Positions 7,341 through 15,884 of a stretch of 64,000 bases of DNA are shown here, in pieces (the first letter of the stretch is position 1; every line of letters begins with the position of its first letter). A program made the translations under genes and the position numbers. Origin of the DNA: Clostridia bacterium (GTDB taxonomy: Bacteria > Bacillota > Clostridia > Oscillospirales > Acutalibacteraceae); contig JAFTSH010000001.1 in NCBI GenBank assembly GCA_017467405.1, positions 124,001-188,000 of the forward strand, given 5' to 3'. The notes below the pieces were generated by a model. That model was not told the origin of the DNA, did no database searches, and worked only from the letters and a program-made list of their open reading frames with translations.

Positions 7341-8312
7341 ATGAGAAAAGTAGTTGCATTATTTACCGTGCTTGCACTGATCTTTTGCTTTGCGGGGTGC
7401 GGTGACTCGGCCGACGTCGGCTCAGTTACCCCCGACGGCGAATATCCCGAGGTTACAAGTCCCGAATCGGATTTCGAGTGCACAGTAGAAGGAGACGAGG
7501 TTCTTGTTGCGTACAAAGGATCCGATGAAAACGTTATCGTGCCGCCGGTTGTGGACGGTAAAACCGTCACGGGAATACGTTTTTGCGCTTTTCAGGATAA
7601 TATTACCCTTGTTTCGGTAATGATACCACCGACTGTGAAATCAATAGGAATCCTTGCTTTTTCGGGTTGTACATCGTTGACAACCGTCTATCTGTTCAAC
7701 GGACTTGAAAATATAGAAACCGAGGCTTTTGCGGAATCCTCGGTTACAAATATAGTTTTACCAAACACAATAAAGCGCATATATCCTTCAGCTTTCTATA
7801 AATGCACTTCCCTTAAGCATATAAACATTCCCGGGTCTGTAAAGAAGGTTGAAACAAATACCTTTCAATTCTCAGGGCTCGAAACGGTAACCTTTGAAAA
7901 CGGAGTTGAAGAGATCGAGAGGTTTGCTTTTAACTCAACTCAGTTAAAAGAGCTGAGTTTTCCGGAGAGTATGAAAGAAATATCAAGCTATGCGTTTCAG
8001 GATTGCAAAAATCTCGAATCAGTTGAATTCAACGAAGGCCTTGAAAACATTTTGGTCGGAGCTTTTACAAGCAACCATAAGCTCACCGAAGTAGTTATTC
8101 CCAAGACCGTAAAGAGCGTTACGGAATTCACGTTTGACGACTGTTCGGCACTCAAGAAGGTCATGTTCGAGGGCGATGCCCCCGAAGATTATACATACGA
8201 AGCTTTTGGGGATCTTTCAGCGGTCAACGTAAGCTACACCGTCTATTACCACGAGGGTGCGAAGGGCTTTACCTCTCCTACGTGGAACGGCTACCCGACG
8301 GAGATATGGTAA
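7341..8312 (+). CDS. Lipoprotein with BspA-type leucine-rich repeats
   Basis: About 323 aa. ATG 7341 is preferred over TTG 7338 because AAGGAGA then lies 8 nt upstream. The signal peptide and lipobox (CFAGC) are almost the same as in the preceding gene. From about residue 50 onward there are roughly ten tandem 22-24-residue LRR_5 (TpLRR/BspA) units, seen as recurring IPPTVKSIGILAFSGCTSL-like phrases (hydrophobic strand, I..AF..C..L). It ends with a capping segment rich in Tyr. Such proteins sit on the cell surface and are often adhesins or binders of host or bacterial ligands. No enzyme motif is seen. Confidence 0.85.
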   Translation: MRKVVALFTVLALIFCFAGCGDSADVGSVTPDGEYPEVTSPESDFECTVEGDEVLVAYKGSDENVIVPPVVDGKTVTGIRFCAFQDNITLVSVMIPPTVKSIGILAFSGCTSLTTVYLFNGLENIETEAFAESSVTNIVLPNTIKRIYPSAFYKCTSLKHINIPGSVKKVETNTFQFSGLETVTFENGVEEIERFAFNSTQLKELSFPESMKEISSYAFQDCKNLESVEFNEGLENILVGAFTSNHKLTEVVIPKTVKSVTEFTFDDCSALKKVMFEGDAPEDYTYEAFGDLSAVNVSYTVYYHEGAKGFTSPTWNGYPTEIW

Positions 8313-8315
8313 AGG

Positions 8316-8879
8316 ATGAATACCGTCGAAATGAGAAAAGAAATTTTAACAAGAGCAAACATCCGCAAGGATATCAGAAAACATTACAGAGGTCGTTGGG
8401 GAGGATATGCTTTTTGTGCTTTTGCGGTTTTGATTATGGGGACACAAGTGTTCCTGTTAATTAAGGCGTTCGGTTATACCGCTACATTTATCTGGTACGT
8501 AACCTTCTTTTTTGCCGCGTTGTGTCTTTTGGTTTCCGCTCGTTCCTTTATCAGGTCGGTGATAATATCCCGCCTCCCTTTCGAGATATTAATCGACACT
8601 TTAACGAAAACGGAAGAAAAAATTATTTCTCCCGTACCAAAATGGATTTCTTCAAGGCCGTATAAGCTTTACTTTGCCAACTACGGAAATTGGTCACCGT
8701 GGTCTGAGCCGATGAAGAATTATACATGGTCAAAACTATACTGTCTGACCGATGCAGGGGTATATAACTATTCCGAAGTCGGCGATACGTTTTATCTGAT
8801 CCGCTCAAAAGGTACGGAGATAGTCGTCGTGTATAATACGAAGATGTTTGAACTGCAGGACGAAGAGGTACAAGGATAA
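8316..8879 (+). CDS. Membrane protein of unknown function (two TM helices)
   Basis: 187 aa, starting 3 nt after the LRR lipoprotein stop. The ATG at 8316 has no well-spaced binding site, so coupling to the upstream gene is likely; ATG 8331 is the alternative. A basic N-terminus (about 1-28) precedes two hydrophobic helices (about 31-50 and 57-76). A ~110-residue tail follows, containing aromatic-rich segments (KLYFANYGNWSPW). No recognised domain. AT-richer than the flanking core genes. Confidence 0.65.
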   Translation: MNTVEMRKEILTRANIRKDIRKHYRGRWGGYAFCAFAVLIMGTQVFLLIKAFGYTATFIWYVTFFFAALCLLVSARSFIRSVIISRLPFEILIDTLTKTEEKIISPVPKWISSRPYKLYFANYGNWSPWSEPMKNYTWSKLYCLTDAGVYNYSEVGDTFYLIRSKGTEIVVVYNTKMFELQDEEVQG

Positions 8880-8948
8880 AGATACTGTTATGGTACTTCA
8901 TAAATAGGAAATAGGTGTCTATATACTTTAATATTTCGGAGAGGAAAT

Positions 8949-9773
8949 ATGAAAAAGTTCAAAAATTTATTCTTTTTAGCCTTGGTTTCTCTTTGCATTA
9001 TATTTACGTCATCATGTAAAGGCATAAACCGTGGAGAAGGATACGTATTCTCGTGGAGCGAGTATGACAACTATGCAAGAATCACGATATCCGATACAGA
9101 ATATATACATTTTCACAGAAACGAACACATCGGCGAGTGGGTTGTCGGTGATAAAAGCTCACCGATTGCAATAACGAGCGTTTTTTTCCCTATAAGGAAT
9201 GCCGATGCATATCGTCTCTACCGTTATAATACCGAAAATGATGTAGATTTTGCTAAAATCGATTTGGGCTTTGACGTATCTGAAGATATAATATCTGAAT
9301 CATTCTACTTGGAAAATCCAGATAGAGAAAAGGGCATCATTCATATTACGAACGAATCAACCAAAGACGTTATATATGCTTCGAAAGTCGAAACATCATA
9401 TCAGGAAAATATTGATTTTTCTATCACGTCGTCGCAATGGAAAGATTTTATCAATTACGACGATTCCACGGTGTATCAGTCGTTGGAGCATTCGTTTTGG
9501 TATTCTCCCAATACCGGTGTTGGAGAGTGGAAGGTCAATGATATTGTAATACAGATAGAGATTGAATTATTACGACATGGTCCGGGAATAAAGATCTATG
9601 ATATAAGCAACGGAGATAAAAAGCTGATCTTATATGCTGCCGGTGCTTTATCCAACAATGACACATTGATTCTTGATTGCATTGATGGAGATATGTTTTA
9701 CAATAATTCAGTCGAATCATTAACTTTAACAAAAACAACTGAACAAACGTTCTCCGCGCCGAAAGGTGCGTAG
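8949..9773 (+). CDS. Lipoprotein of unknown function
   Basis: 274 aa. GGAGAGG lies 6-7 nt before the ATG. The signal peptide ends in FTSSC (lipobox, Cys near 23). Two similar halves are visible. Each carries a phrase of the form GEWVVGD / GEWKVND followed by an I-rich strand (PIAITSVFF, VIQIEIELL), so the mature protein may be an internal duplication of a ~120-residue beta domain. The gene is AT-rich and ends in TAG, a stop codon hardly used by the core genes of this window. No family recognised. Confidence 0.7.
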   Translation: MKKFKNLFFLALVSLCIIFTSSCKGINRGEGYVFSWSEYDNYARITISDTEYIHFHRNEHIGEWVVGDKSSPIAITSVFFPIRNADAYRLYRYNTENDVDFAKIDLGFDVSEDIISESFYLENPDREKGIIHITNESTKDVIYASKVETSYQENIDFSITSSQWKDFINYDDSTVYQSLEHSFWYSPNTGVGEWKVNDIVIQIEIELLRHGPGIKIYDISNGDKKLILYAAGALSNNDTLILDCIDGDMFYNNSVESLTLTKTTEQTFSAPKGA

Positions 9774-9847
9774 CTTTTTTAGCAACAGAACTGCATACGA
9801 GTACACTCAGGGACCGTTCTCTGTGTTGTTAAGTAGAGGTGTTAATA

Positions 9848-10540
9848 ATGGTCAAACCGAAAAGAATCGTTGTTCTTATTGTTACGGCGGTTTTTATACT
9901 CTCGTTGATCGGTGCGGCGATATTTTTTCTTGTGAAATTTATTGCGCAGGATGAACCGATGAAATATCAGATCGACGATGAAGGAATATTGATTGACGAC
10001 CAAGGAAACCGTTTTGTAAGATGGAGCCATTTTAAGGACGGAATCCGTTGGTTTGTCATTGCCGAAGACGATCCCATAGGGTACGTGGAAGACGTTCTTA
10101 CGAAGAAAACCTTTTATCCTTCGGAGGACGGAAATTTCCTTGCTCAGAATTACGCAGAAGGACACTCCGTCTTTTATGCTAAAGAAGATTTCGTTCCGCC
10201 TAAAGTCATTCCGGAGAATATTTCAAAATACGAAATAGTTCGTTATTACCAAAACGGAGATTCCTTGGGAGACGTTCTCGCAAGCGGTGACGATGATGCG
10301 ACGATAGAGCTTCTGTGCAAAGGATACCGAACATCAAATAAGGGCATCACGGAAGAACAAAGCGAAAAAGAAGAATACATACCCTACGTCCTTGTGCTGT
10401 ATTCCAAGGACTATCCGCTTTGTGTTAAACTGACTGTGAGCGGGCTTGACAGCGATCCTGATAATTTTTATATTCAGGGAACTCTTGACGGAAGTTACTA
10501 CACGGTAAGCAAGGATATTATAAATGAATTGATAGACTAA
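9848..10540 (+). CDS. Membrane-anchored protein of unknown function
   Basis: 230 aa from ATG 9848 (AGAGGT 7 nt upstream; GTG 9839 is too close to it). Residues 7-30 form a signal anchor. The rest is an acidic extracytoplasmic domain with strand-rich phrases (GILIDDQGNRFVRW, GIRWFVIAEDD). The IDDQGN turn is reminiscent of WG-type units, but the similarity is weak. It is the last gene of the island before the second copy of the tadA-terminator repeat. Confidence 0.65.
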   Translation: MVKPKRIVVLIVTAVFILSLIGAAIFFLVKFIAQDEPMKYQIDDEGILIDDQGNRFVRWSHFKDGIRWFVIAEDDPIGYVEDVLTKKTFYPSEDGNFLAQNYAEGHSVFYAKEDFVPPKVIPENISKYEIVRYYQNGDSLGDVLASGDDDATIELLCKGYRTSNKGITEEQSEKEEYIPYVLVLYSKDYPLCVKLTVSGLDSDPDNFYIQGTLDGSYYTVSKDIINELID

Positions 10541-10578
10541 ACAGGTCGATTACGCTCAAAAGGCAAGAACATACGGGG

Positions 10579-10711
10579 AGCTTCTCCCGTGTTAGGAACT
10601 TTTCAAAAAGCGTCGGTAAAGGCACTTTCCGGCTTGTCTTAAAATTCAACCCCGTCCGCATACACACGGTATGCAGACGGGGTTTTAGGTTGCGATCGGT
10701 CCTTCCGAAGG
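10579..10711 (+). repeat. Direct repeat, copy 2 (tadA 3'-end remnant plus terminator)
   Basis: It contains the last seven codons of tadA (from TTTTTCAAAAAGCG) and the same downstream sequence and hairpin as 5949-6082, with about two differences in the central ~100 nt. Upstream it decays into recognisable but frameshifted tadA sequence. There is no gene here. It is a duplication scar inside the 320-nt spacer at 10541-10860. Confidence 0.9.
10650..10686 (+). terminator. Rho-independent terminator after the lipoprotein island
   Basis: Same hairpin as at 6021. One base of the 3' arm is changed (GTATGCAGACGGGG), leaving a single mismatch in the 14-bp stem. TTTT follows. Confidence 0.85.
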
Positions 10712-10736
10712 ATCAGCCAAAACGCTGACGGAAATA

Positions 10737-10766
10737 TTGACAGGAATATCCACCTTGGTGTATAAT
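10737..10766 (+). promoter_or_regulatory. Sigma-A promoter of the DUF3298-like lipoprotein gene
   Basis: Perfect TTGACA (10737-10742), 18-nt spacer, perfect TATAAT (10761-10766), about 95 nt upstream of the ATG. Confidence 0.8.
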
Positions 10767-10860
10767 AAAAGCAAGGTAAAAGCTATATATTTTTTACCCT
10801 GATTTTTCCATAAAAGCCCAGCAACGGTACGGAAGCTGACCGATAAAGGAGGAGTGTATT

Positions 10861-12081
10861 ATGAAATCGCTAAGCAGGAGATTGAGGTCAATTTGCGGTC
10901 ATATCTGTGTTTTGATCGTTTGCAGTATTGTTTTGTTTGCCTTTTCCGGCTGTGATCCGAGATATCCGATGACCGAAGAAGAAGTAGCCGAGAAATGGGA
11001 AAGCTACGTTGAATATTTTTCGGACGGCAGTGTGCTTGAGGATAATTGGTTTGTTGACTACCGTTTTAACTATCTCTATTCGCTTAACGGTGAGGTCAAA
11101 TCGGATATACACGACGATACACAAGAAAGTGAATTAAAGTATTATTACGAATTGATCAGTGAAGTGATCAGGTATTGCGTTCAAGCTGAAACCGATGAAA
11201 TAGATTTGTCGGGACGCAAGACTAATGCCGTAATAACCGAAATCGTGAGTGTTGATTTGCCGGACAGACGGTTTGAGTATAACGGAGAAACGTATAATAA
11301 CGTCAACGTCAGTTTCGGGAAAGACAAAAACGGAAGAATAAGCTTTTACTTTAGCGCAGAAATTGACGGCAAAAGGAAAATCGTTGATGCTTATTTCGGT
11401 TGTTCCGAGGACGAGATAAAAGAACGGCTCTCCCAAAGAAGCAAATCGTTGTCATCTTCGTCCGTGGATTCCGCAAACGGTCAGGGTGAATTTTCATATG
11501 AAATAAAAACAAAAAGTTTAACCTATCAGGACGGTAATGTTGAAATTGAATATCCTGAGATCGTCTGTGAAACGGAGGACTGTTCCTTAATAAATTCAAT
11601 GATCCGTAACTTTGCAGACGAAAGGGTAAAACAAACGCTCGGAGAGGAAGCTTCTGACGTTGAAGCGAAGATTCGGTATTCGATAACCTACGACGATAAT
11701 ATGCTGATAAGCGTTCTTTTTGAGGGTGACGTTATATCAAAGAGCGCCGCTCATCCGTCGCATCTGGATTTTTCCGCTCTGATTTCCGTTAAAGATCAAA
11801 AACTCGTTCCGCTTTCGGAATGGTTTGAAATAACGGATGAATTCTTAACGGGGTTCAGAGGTGAGGTTGAACGGACGGATGCTCAGGACGAAATTGATTC
11901 CGGGCGTTTGAAAGAAATCGTATCATATATCGAAGAGCTTTCCGATCCGGAATTACGGGAAGAAATTTTACAGGGAACCATATCCCCGGCCGAAAACAGC
12001 GTAGTCGTTGTATTCCCGTTGCCGTATGCGTTGGGCAATCACATAAAGATTGTCGTGCCTTATTCGTGGCAGGTCGGGTAA
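10861..12081 (+). CDS. Lipoprotein with DUF4163/DUF3298-like C-terminal domain
   Basis: 406 aa. AAAGGAGG precedes the ATG by about 8 nt. The signal peptide ends in FAFSGC (lipobox, Cys near 31). Residues about 35-195 form a first domain with no recognised family. Residues about 215-406 match the pattern of the DUF4163 + DUF3298 pair found in RsiV and PdaC-type proteins: a strand of the form EIEYPEI, then LINSMIRNFADERV, then HPSHLDFSALISVKDQKLVPL, and a final FPLPYALGNH...IVVPY. It is an extracytoplasmic, membrane-tethered protein. In related proteins this fold binds peptidoglycan-active ligands such as lysozyme, but that role is not shown here. Confidence 0.75.
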   Translation: MKSLSRRLRSICGHICVLIVCSIVLFAFSGCDPRYPMTEEEVAEKWESYVEYFSDGSVLEDNWFVDYRFNYLYSLNGEVKSDIHDDTQESELKYYYELISEVIRYCVQAETDEIDLSGRKTNAVITEIVSVDLPDRRFEYNGETYNNVNVSFGKDKNGRISFYFSAEIDGKRKIVDAYFGCSEDEIKERLSQRSKSLSSSSVDSANGQGEFSYEIKTKSLTYQDGNVEIEYPEIVCETEDCSLINSMIRNFADERVKQTLGEEASDVEAKIRYSITYDDNMLISVLFEGDVISKSAAHPSHLDFSALISVKDQKLVPLSEWFEITDEFLTGFRGEVERTDAQDEIDSGRLKEIVSYIEELSDPELREEILQGTISPAENSVVVVFPLPYALGNHIKIVVPYSWQVG

Positions 12082-12202
12082 CCGAGAGAAAGGCTTCGTG
12101 GCTGAAAATCCGACTTAAAACGAAAATCGAAGCGATATTGAAAGAGCACCCGTATCAGGACTCGTAAGACGGGTTCCTATTCCGAAAAAACAGTAAGCAA
12201 TC

Positions 12203-12243
12203 CCCCGACCGCATACCGTGTGTATGCGGTCGGGGTGTTTTTT
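12203..12243 (+). terminator. Rho-independent terminator (inverted member of the 33-nt hairpin family)
   Basis: 14-bp perfect stem CCCCGACCGCATAC / GTATGCGGTCGGGG, loop CGTGT, then TGTTTTTTTT. The loop and arms are the reverse complement of the 6021 hairpin, with one compensated base-pair swap. It ends the preceding lipoprotein gene and overlaps the first codons of the next open frame. Confidence 0.9.
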
Positions 12244-13728
12244 TTGATATATAATACTTATTTTTGGACCGATAATATTTTGGTCGTAATATCAATGCTT
12301 TTTGCAGGTTGTAAGACGAACGACGGAGATGTGTCCTCGAAGGAAACAGCGTCAAAGGATACTACGTCGCTTTCGAATACCGAAGAGGTCGACAAGTATC
12401 AGGAAGAGGGACATCCGACGTTACCCGAAAGCCTTGATCTCGGCGGTTTTGAGATGACCTATGCCGTTTTCGAGCCATGGCAGATCATTCCCGAAGAGGG
12501 CATATCGGCCGAGGGAGATCTTATTCTCGAGGCGCTCCGCGAGGTGCAGGAAACCTATAACTGCGTAATCAGCGTTAGACAGGTAGACGTTACCGAATGG
12601 GACACTGCCATGACGGCCATAGTCGCCGGAGAAGAGTTTGCAAACGTCATTATGCCCCGAATTCATCAGTCGGGCGGATTTTTGCAGTCCAGACTCTGCG
12701 CCGACTACCTTTCGCCCGAGATCTCAAAGTATATTGATATGGATAACCCCTGGTGGAACGATACGATGGCGTACGCGTCAAACGTTCTCGGCTCGGTATA
12801 TGCCGGCTGCTCGGCTATCGTTTGCCCCGCTGACTCCACGTACATTACCTTTTTCAACGCCAATATACTTAAAGAGATCGGTGTCCAACCTGAGGAGCTT
12901 TATGATCTTTGGGAGAAAAAAGAGTGGACCTGGGATGCTTTCGTAAAGTACGCCAAGATGGCGAACAAGGATCTCGACGGAAGCGGAGCTATGGATTCCG
13001 TTGAAGACAGATGGGGCTTCGTATGTCCCGGCTACGATACCGCACAGGCCTTTTGCTCGTCGGCAAGCGTTGCTTCCTGTACGACCACAGACGGTATGAA
13101 CCCGACCTACAGCTTCAATACCGCGCATTGTATATCTACCCTCACAAAGCTGAATAAGATATTCACTACCGAAGGAATATACACCAATCTGAGCTGGGGC
13201 AATAATATTCCGATGTTTACCTCCGGAAAGGGCCTTTTCTGGTTTGCCGGGCTTGCAATGGTGGGTTATCAGTCTATTCGTGAGATGGAGGACGATTTCG
13301 GAATTCTTCCTATGCCTCTCGGTCCTAAGGCCGAAGGCGGCTGGCAGGACGAATATATGTCCCGCGTCGATCACAACACCAATCTCTGCATAATACCCGT
13401 CACGGTTTCGAATAAGGAGTATACTGCCTTAGTTCTTGAGGCAATGACCTTTAAGTATTTCACCATTATCAATGAAAAGGTCGATACCTATGCAAATCTT
13501 TACTGCCGCGACGATAAGTCGGTCGAGGTAGCAAATACCATTTACAATACCTCCCGCTTCGAGATCTCGCAGTTCCTTTACGGTATCAACGGCGGAGCCT
13601 ATAACGCCGGAGTTGAAACCAAGATACGCGACATCGTCAACATCGCCAACTACGACGTATCGGGACAGATGAACTCCTGCGCGGATCTTGCTCAGCAGAT
13701 GATCGACGACTATTTCAACGGTCTTTGA
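12220..13728 (+). CDS. Extracellular solute-binding protein (family 1-like), 5' end disrupted
   Basis: The frame is open for 502 codons from GTG 12220. From about residue 28 (LFAGCK lipobox) onward it is a full-length paralogue of the lipoprotein at 53227-54738, sharing blocks such as MPRIH, SRLCADYL, WWNDTMAYASNVLGSVYAG and ILPMPLGPK. The N-terminus is not a normal signal peptide. Its codons are the 3' arm and T-tract of a terminator, no ribosome binding site precedes any start, and the basic N-region is missing. The gene is therefore probably 5'-truncated and silent or mislocalised, although the rest is undamaged. A TATAAT at 12249-12254 could give weak expression. No permease genes are adjacent. 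Confidence 0.8.
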   Translation: MYAVGVFFLIYNTYFWTDNILVVISMLFAGCKTNDGDVSSKETASKDTTSLSNTEEVDKYQEEGHPTLPESLDLGGFEMTYAVFEPWQIIPEEGISAEGDLILEALREVQETYNCVISVRQVDVTEWDTAMTAIVAGEEFANVIMPRIHQSGGFLQSRLCADYLSPEISKYIDMDNPWWNDTMAYASNVLGSVYAGCSAIVCPADSTYITFFNANILKEIGVQPEELYDLWEKKEWTWDAFVKYAKMANKDLDGSGAMDSVEDRWGFVCPGYDTAQAFCSSASVASCTTTDGMNPTYSFNTAHCISTLTKLNKIFTTEGIYTNLSWGNNIPMFTSGKGLFWFAGLAMVGYQSIREMEDDFGILPMPLGPKAEGGWQDEYMSRVDHNTNLCIIPVTVSNKEYTALVLEAMTFKYFTIINEKVDTYANLYCRDDKSVEVANTIYNTSRFEISQFLYGINGGAYNAGVETKIRDIVNIANYDVSGQMNSCADLAQQMIDDYFNGL

Positions 13729-13745
13729 TCTCAGTTAAAACGGAA

Positions 13746-13764
13746 TTTACAGGTTGACTGTAAA
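13746..13764 (+). promoter_or_regulatory. Inverted repeat (candidate operator) upstream of the surface protein
   Basis: Perfect 7-bp inverted repeat TTTACAG-GTTGA-CTGTAAA, 27 nt before the ATG at 13791. It could be an operator or a small mRNA stem; no good -10 is placed relative to it. Confidence 0.4.
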
Positions 13765-13790
13765 AATATATTTAAAAGGGTGAAGTAAAA

Positions 13791-15743
13791 ATGAAACACT
13801 TTGCAAAAAGCCTCGTTTCTGTCGTGATCGCACTGTCCATCCTTGCGACGATGTGTGTAATAGGTGTTTCTGCAAGCGCAGAAGATACGAAGACCTATCT
13901 GATCTCGGCAAAAACGGGAGAAGTCATGGCCGCAGGCGGCGAGCTGAAAGCCGAAAATTATCTCGATTCCGGCAACGGAAGCTACGGCGGGACGGCTGTA
14001 ATCAGAGCCTTTAAAAAGATGACCGACGGTGTGGATGTTTCAAAGACTACTATTACCGCATGGATCTGGGTAGAGGATGCCTCCACGGTTCAATCTCTGG
14101 ACATTCAGTTCTCGTCGGATGCAAACAGCATTGATACAGCTAAACTGAATTTCAGACTTTCCGCAGCAAATTTCAAAACCGGTTGGAACACCTTCGTGCT
14201 TGATCCCTCTTCTGCTGCTGCAAGTGCTGCTGCCGGAACCATCGGTTATCACGAGATAAACGGCGGAGGTACTACCGTTCTTACCGCTATCAAACTCGTC
14301 AGAGTACTTACTGTTGAGGGTCCCAATATCAGAGTCGGCGCAATATACGTCACTCCCGCAGCCCCCGCACCCGCTCCCGAAATCGACGAGTCTGAGATCG
14401 CTGATTTCGCTCCCGCCGACAAGGCAGCAGGCGACTATCTCCCCACCAAGGCTGACAAGGCCGTCGTAAGTGTCGTTGACGTTTCCACCCTTACCGGCGG
14501 AAAGTACGAAGGTACCAACAAGACTGCCTATAAGGTAGACTTCTCCGAGGGCGCAGCCCGCAAGGAAGGCGTTTACACCTCGCTTGAGAACCCTGTAAGA
14601 ATGAAGAGCGCAGGTGCCGAGAAGGATTACACCTTTGAGGCATGGATCTGGGCTGAGAAGGAAGTAGACGACTACATCTTCCAGTTCTACGCAGACAGCC
14701 TTGAGCAGGACACTGCCGTTAACGCAAACCACACCGAGAAGTGGGTCTACAGAATCAGCAACGATTCTACCGATACTACTAAGTGCATCACCCTCAAGGC
14801 CGGCTGGAACCACGTCAAGGTTACCCTTGACAGCACCTTTGCACAGCTCGGTTCGAGCTCGAACCCGCACACCAAGGATGCGTACGCCTCGTTTACTACT
14901 AACCAGATCATGACCGGTTTCTCGATCCACGACAACGCTGACAACGGCACTCCTAAGAGAATCTCTCTTGCTATCGCTGACGCTAAGTTCTACAAGACCA
15001 GCGCTTACAAGGAGCCCGAGAAGGACGCTAACAAGGTTGGAAAGACCATCATCTCTGCAAACGTTGACAAGAAGGCCGATGATATGACCGCAGACGGCAA
15101 CGCTACCAACCTCTCGGTCGTCAAGACCTCCGAGCTTAAGGGCGGTACCTCCGGCGTTCCTTCCGAAGACGCTTACAAGTTTACCGTCGGCGCCGGCTCC
15201 AACGGCCTTATGCTGCCCGTTGTCAATACCGACTGGACCGCAGTGAACGACTCCACCAATGCTGACGGCACTGCCGGTAAGGATTACGGCGTCAATGCGT
15301 GGGTATATATATCCGACGCAAGCAAGGTAAATGCGCTTATCTTCAGATTTTTCGACGAAAATAACAGCAATTGGAATTACCAGGTCAACAAGGCGTATGA
15401 CAGTTCCAGTACTCAGTCGCTCGTTAACGGTTGGAATAACATCACCTTCTGGTTCCCGAACCAGAACAGAGACCACGATCACGCCGTTGAGGGTGTAAAC
15501 GTTGCCGGCGGCGATGGAAAAACCGTCAGCAGAGTTCTTGTGTTTGATTACAGCGCTACCGGAGGATATGATTTTGCTATTGCGTGTGCAAGACTTATCA
15601 CCAGGTCCGATGACGCAAACGCAGGCTGGACCGTAGGTTCCGCCACCGGAGACGCAACAGACCTCGCAGTCGTAGTCGTTGCAATTCTCCTTGCCGCTAT
15701 GGCAGCATCCGTTACCGTTTGCTTCGGTAAGAAAGCAAGATAA
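13791..15743 (+). CDS. Secreted three-module surface protein with C-terminal cell-wall/membrane anchor
   Basis: 650 aa. Signal peptide 1-30 ends ...VSASA. Three similar beta-sandwich-like modules lie at about 33-190, 215-400 and 420-610. Each has a W-V/I-W or AWVYI strand followed ~40 residues later by GWN (TAWIWV...TGWNTF, EAWIWA...AGWNHV, NAWVYI...NGWNNI). This layout is typical of carbohydrate-binding or lectin-like folds. The first two modules are joined by a Pro/Ala linker. The C-terminus is ATGDATD, a ~21-residue hydrophobic helix and the tail FGKKAR, which resembles the (x)TGD-type sorting signals of Clostridia. It follows a sugar-type solute-binding protein, so a glycan-binding role is plausible but unproven. 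Confidence 0.75.
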   Translation: MKHFAKSLVSVVIALSILATMCVIGVSASAEDTKTYLISAKTGEVMAAGGELKAENYLDSGNGSYGGTAVIRAFKKMTDGVDVSKTTITAWIWVEDASTVQSLDIQFSSDANSIDTAKLNFRLSAANFKTGWNTFVLDPSSAAASAAAGTIGYHEINGGGTTVLTAIKLVRVLTVEGPNIRVGAIYVTPAAPAPAPEIDESEIADFAPADKAAGDYLPTKADKAVVSVVDVSTLTGGKYEGTNKTAYKVDFSEGAARKEGVYTSLENPVRMKSAGAEKDYTFEAWIWAEKEVDDYIFQFYADSLEQDTAVNANHTEKWVYRISNDSTDTTKCITLKAGWNHVKVTLDSTFAQLGSSSNPHTKDAYASFTTNQIMTGFSIHDNADNGTPKRISLAIADAKFYKTSAYKEPEKDANKVGKTIISANVDKKADDMTADGNATNLSVVKTSELKGGTSGVPSEDAYKFTVGAGSNGLMLPVVNTDWTAVNDSTNADGTAGKDYGVNAWVYISDASKVNALIFRFFDENNSNWNYQVNKAYDSSSTQSLVNGWNNITFWFPNQNRDHDHAVEGVNVAGGDGKTVSRVLVFDYSATGGYDFAIACARLITRSDDANAGWTVGSATGDATDLAVVVVAILLAAMAASVTVCFGKKAR

Positions 15744-15777
15744 TTTCCATTTCTCCTTTTGTAGCTGTTTGCAGCTG

Positions 15778-15808
15778 CCCCCGATGCTTCGGCGTCGGGG
15801 GTAATTTT
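15778..15808 (+). terminator. Terminator of the surface protein gene
   Basis: 10-bp stem CCCCCGATGC-TTCG-GCGTCGGGGG (one G-T pair, stable UUCG loop) followed by TAATTTTT. Confidence 0.85.
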
Positions 15809-15836
15809 TAGGCAAACGAAAATATACGGTGAAAAA

Positions 15837-15870
15837 AGCAGGGCATGCCGTTGTTACGGTATGCCCTGCT
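15837..15870 (-). terminator. Terminator of ypeB
   Basis: On the minus strand the stem AGCAGGGCATACCG / CGGCATGCCCTGCT with a 6-nt loop is followed by TTTTTTC, 15 nt after the ypeB stop. Confidence 0.85.
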
Positions 15871-15884
15871 TTGGCGTCAAAGAT

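Noticed and set aside
14040..15815. 591-codon open frame on the minus strand opposite the surface protein
   Set aside because: It is the antisense shadow of a GC-biased gene; no binding site, no recognisable domain, and the plus-strand protein is coherent.
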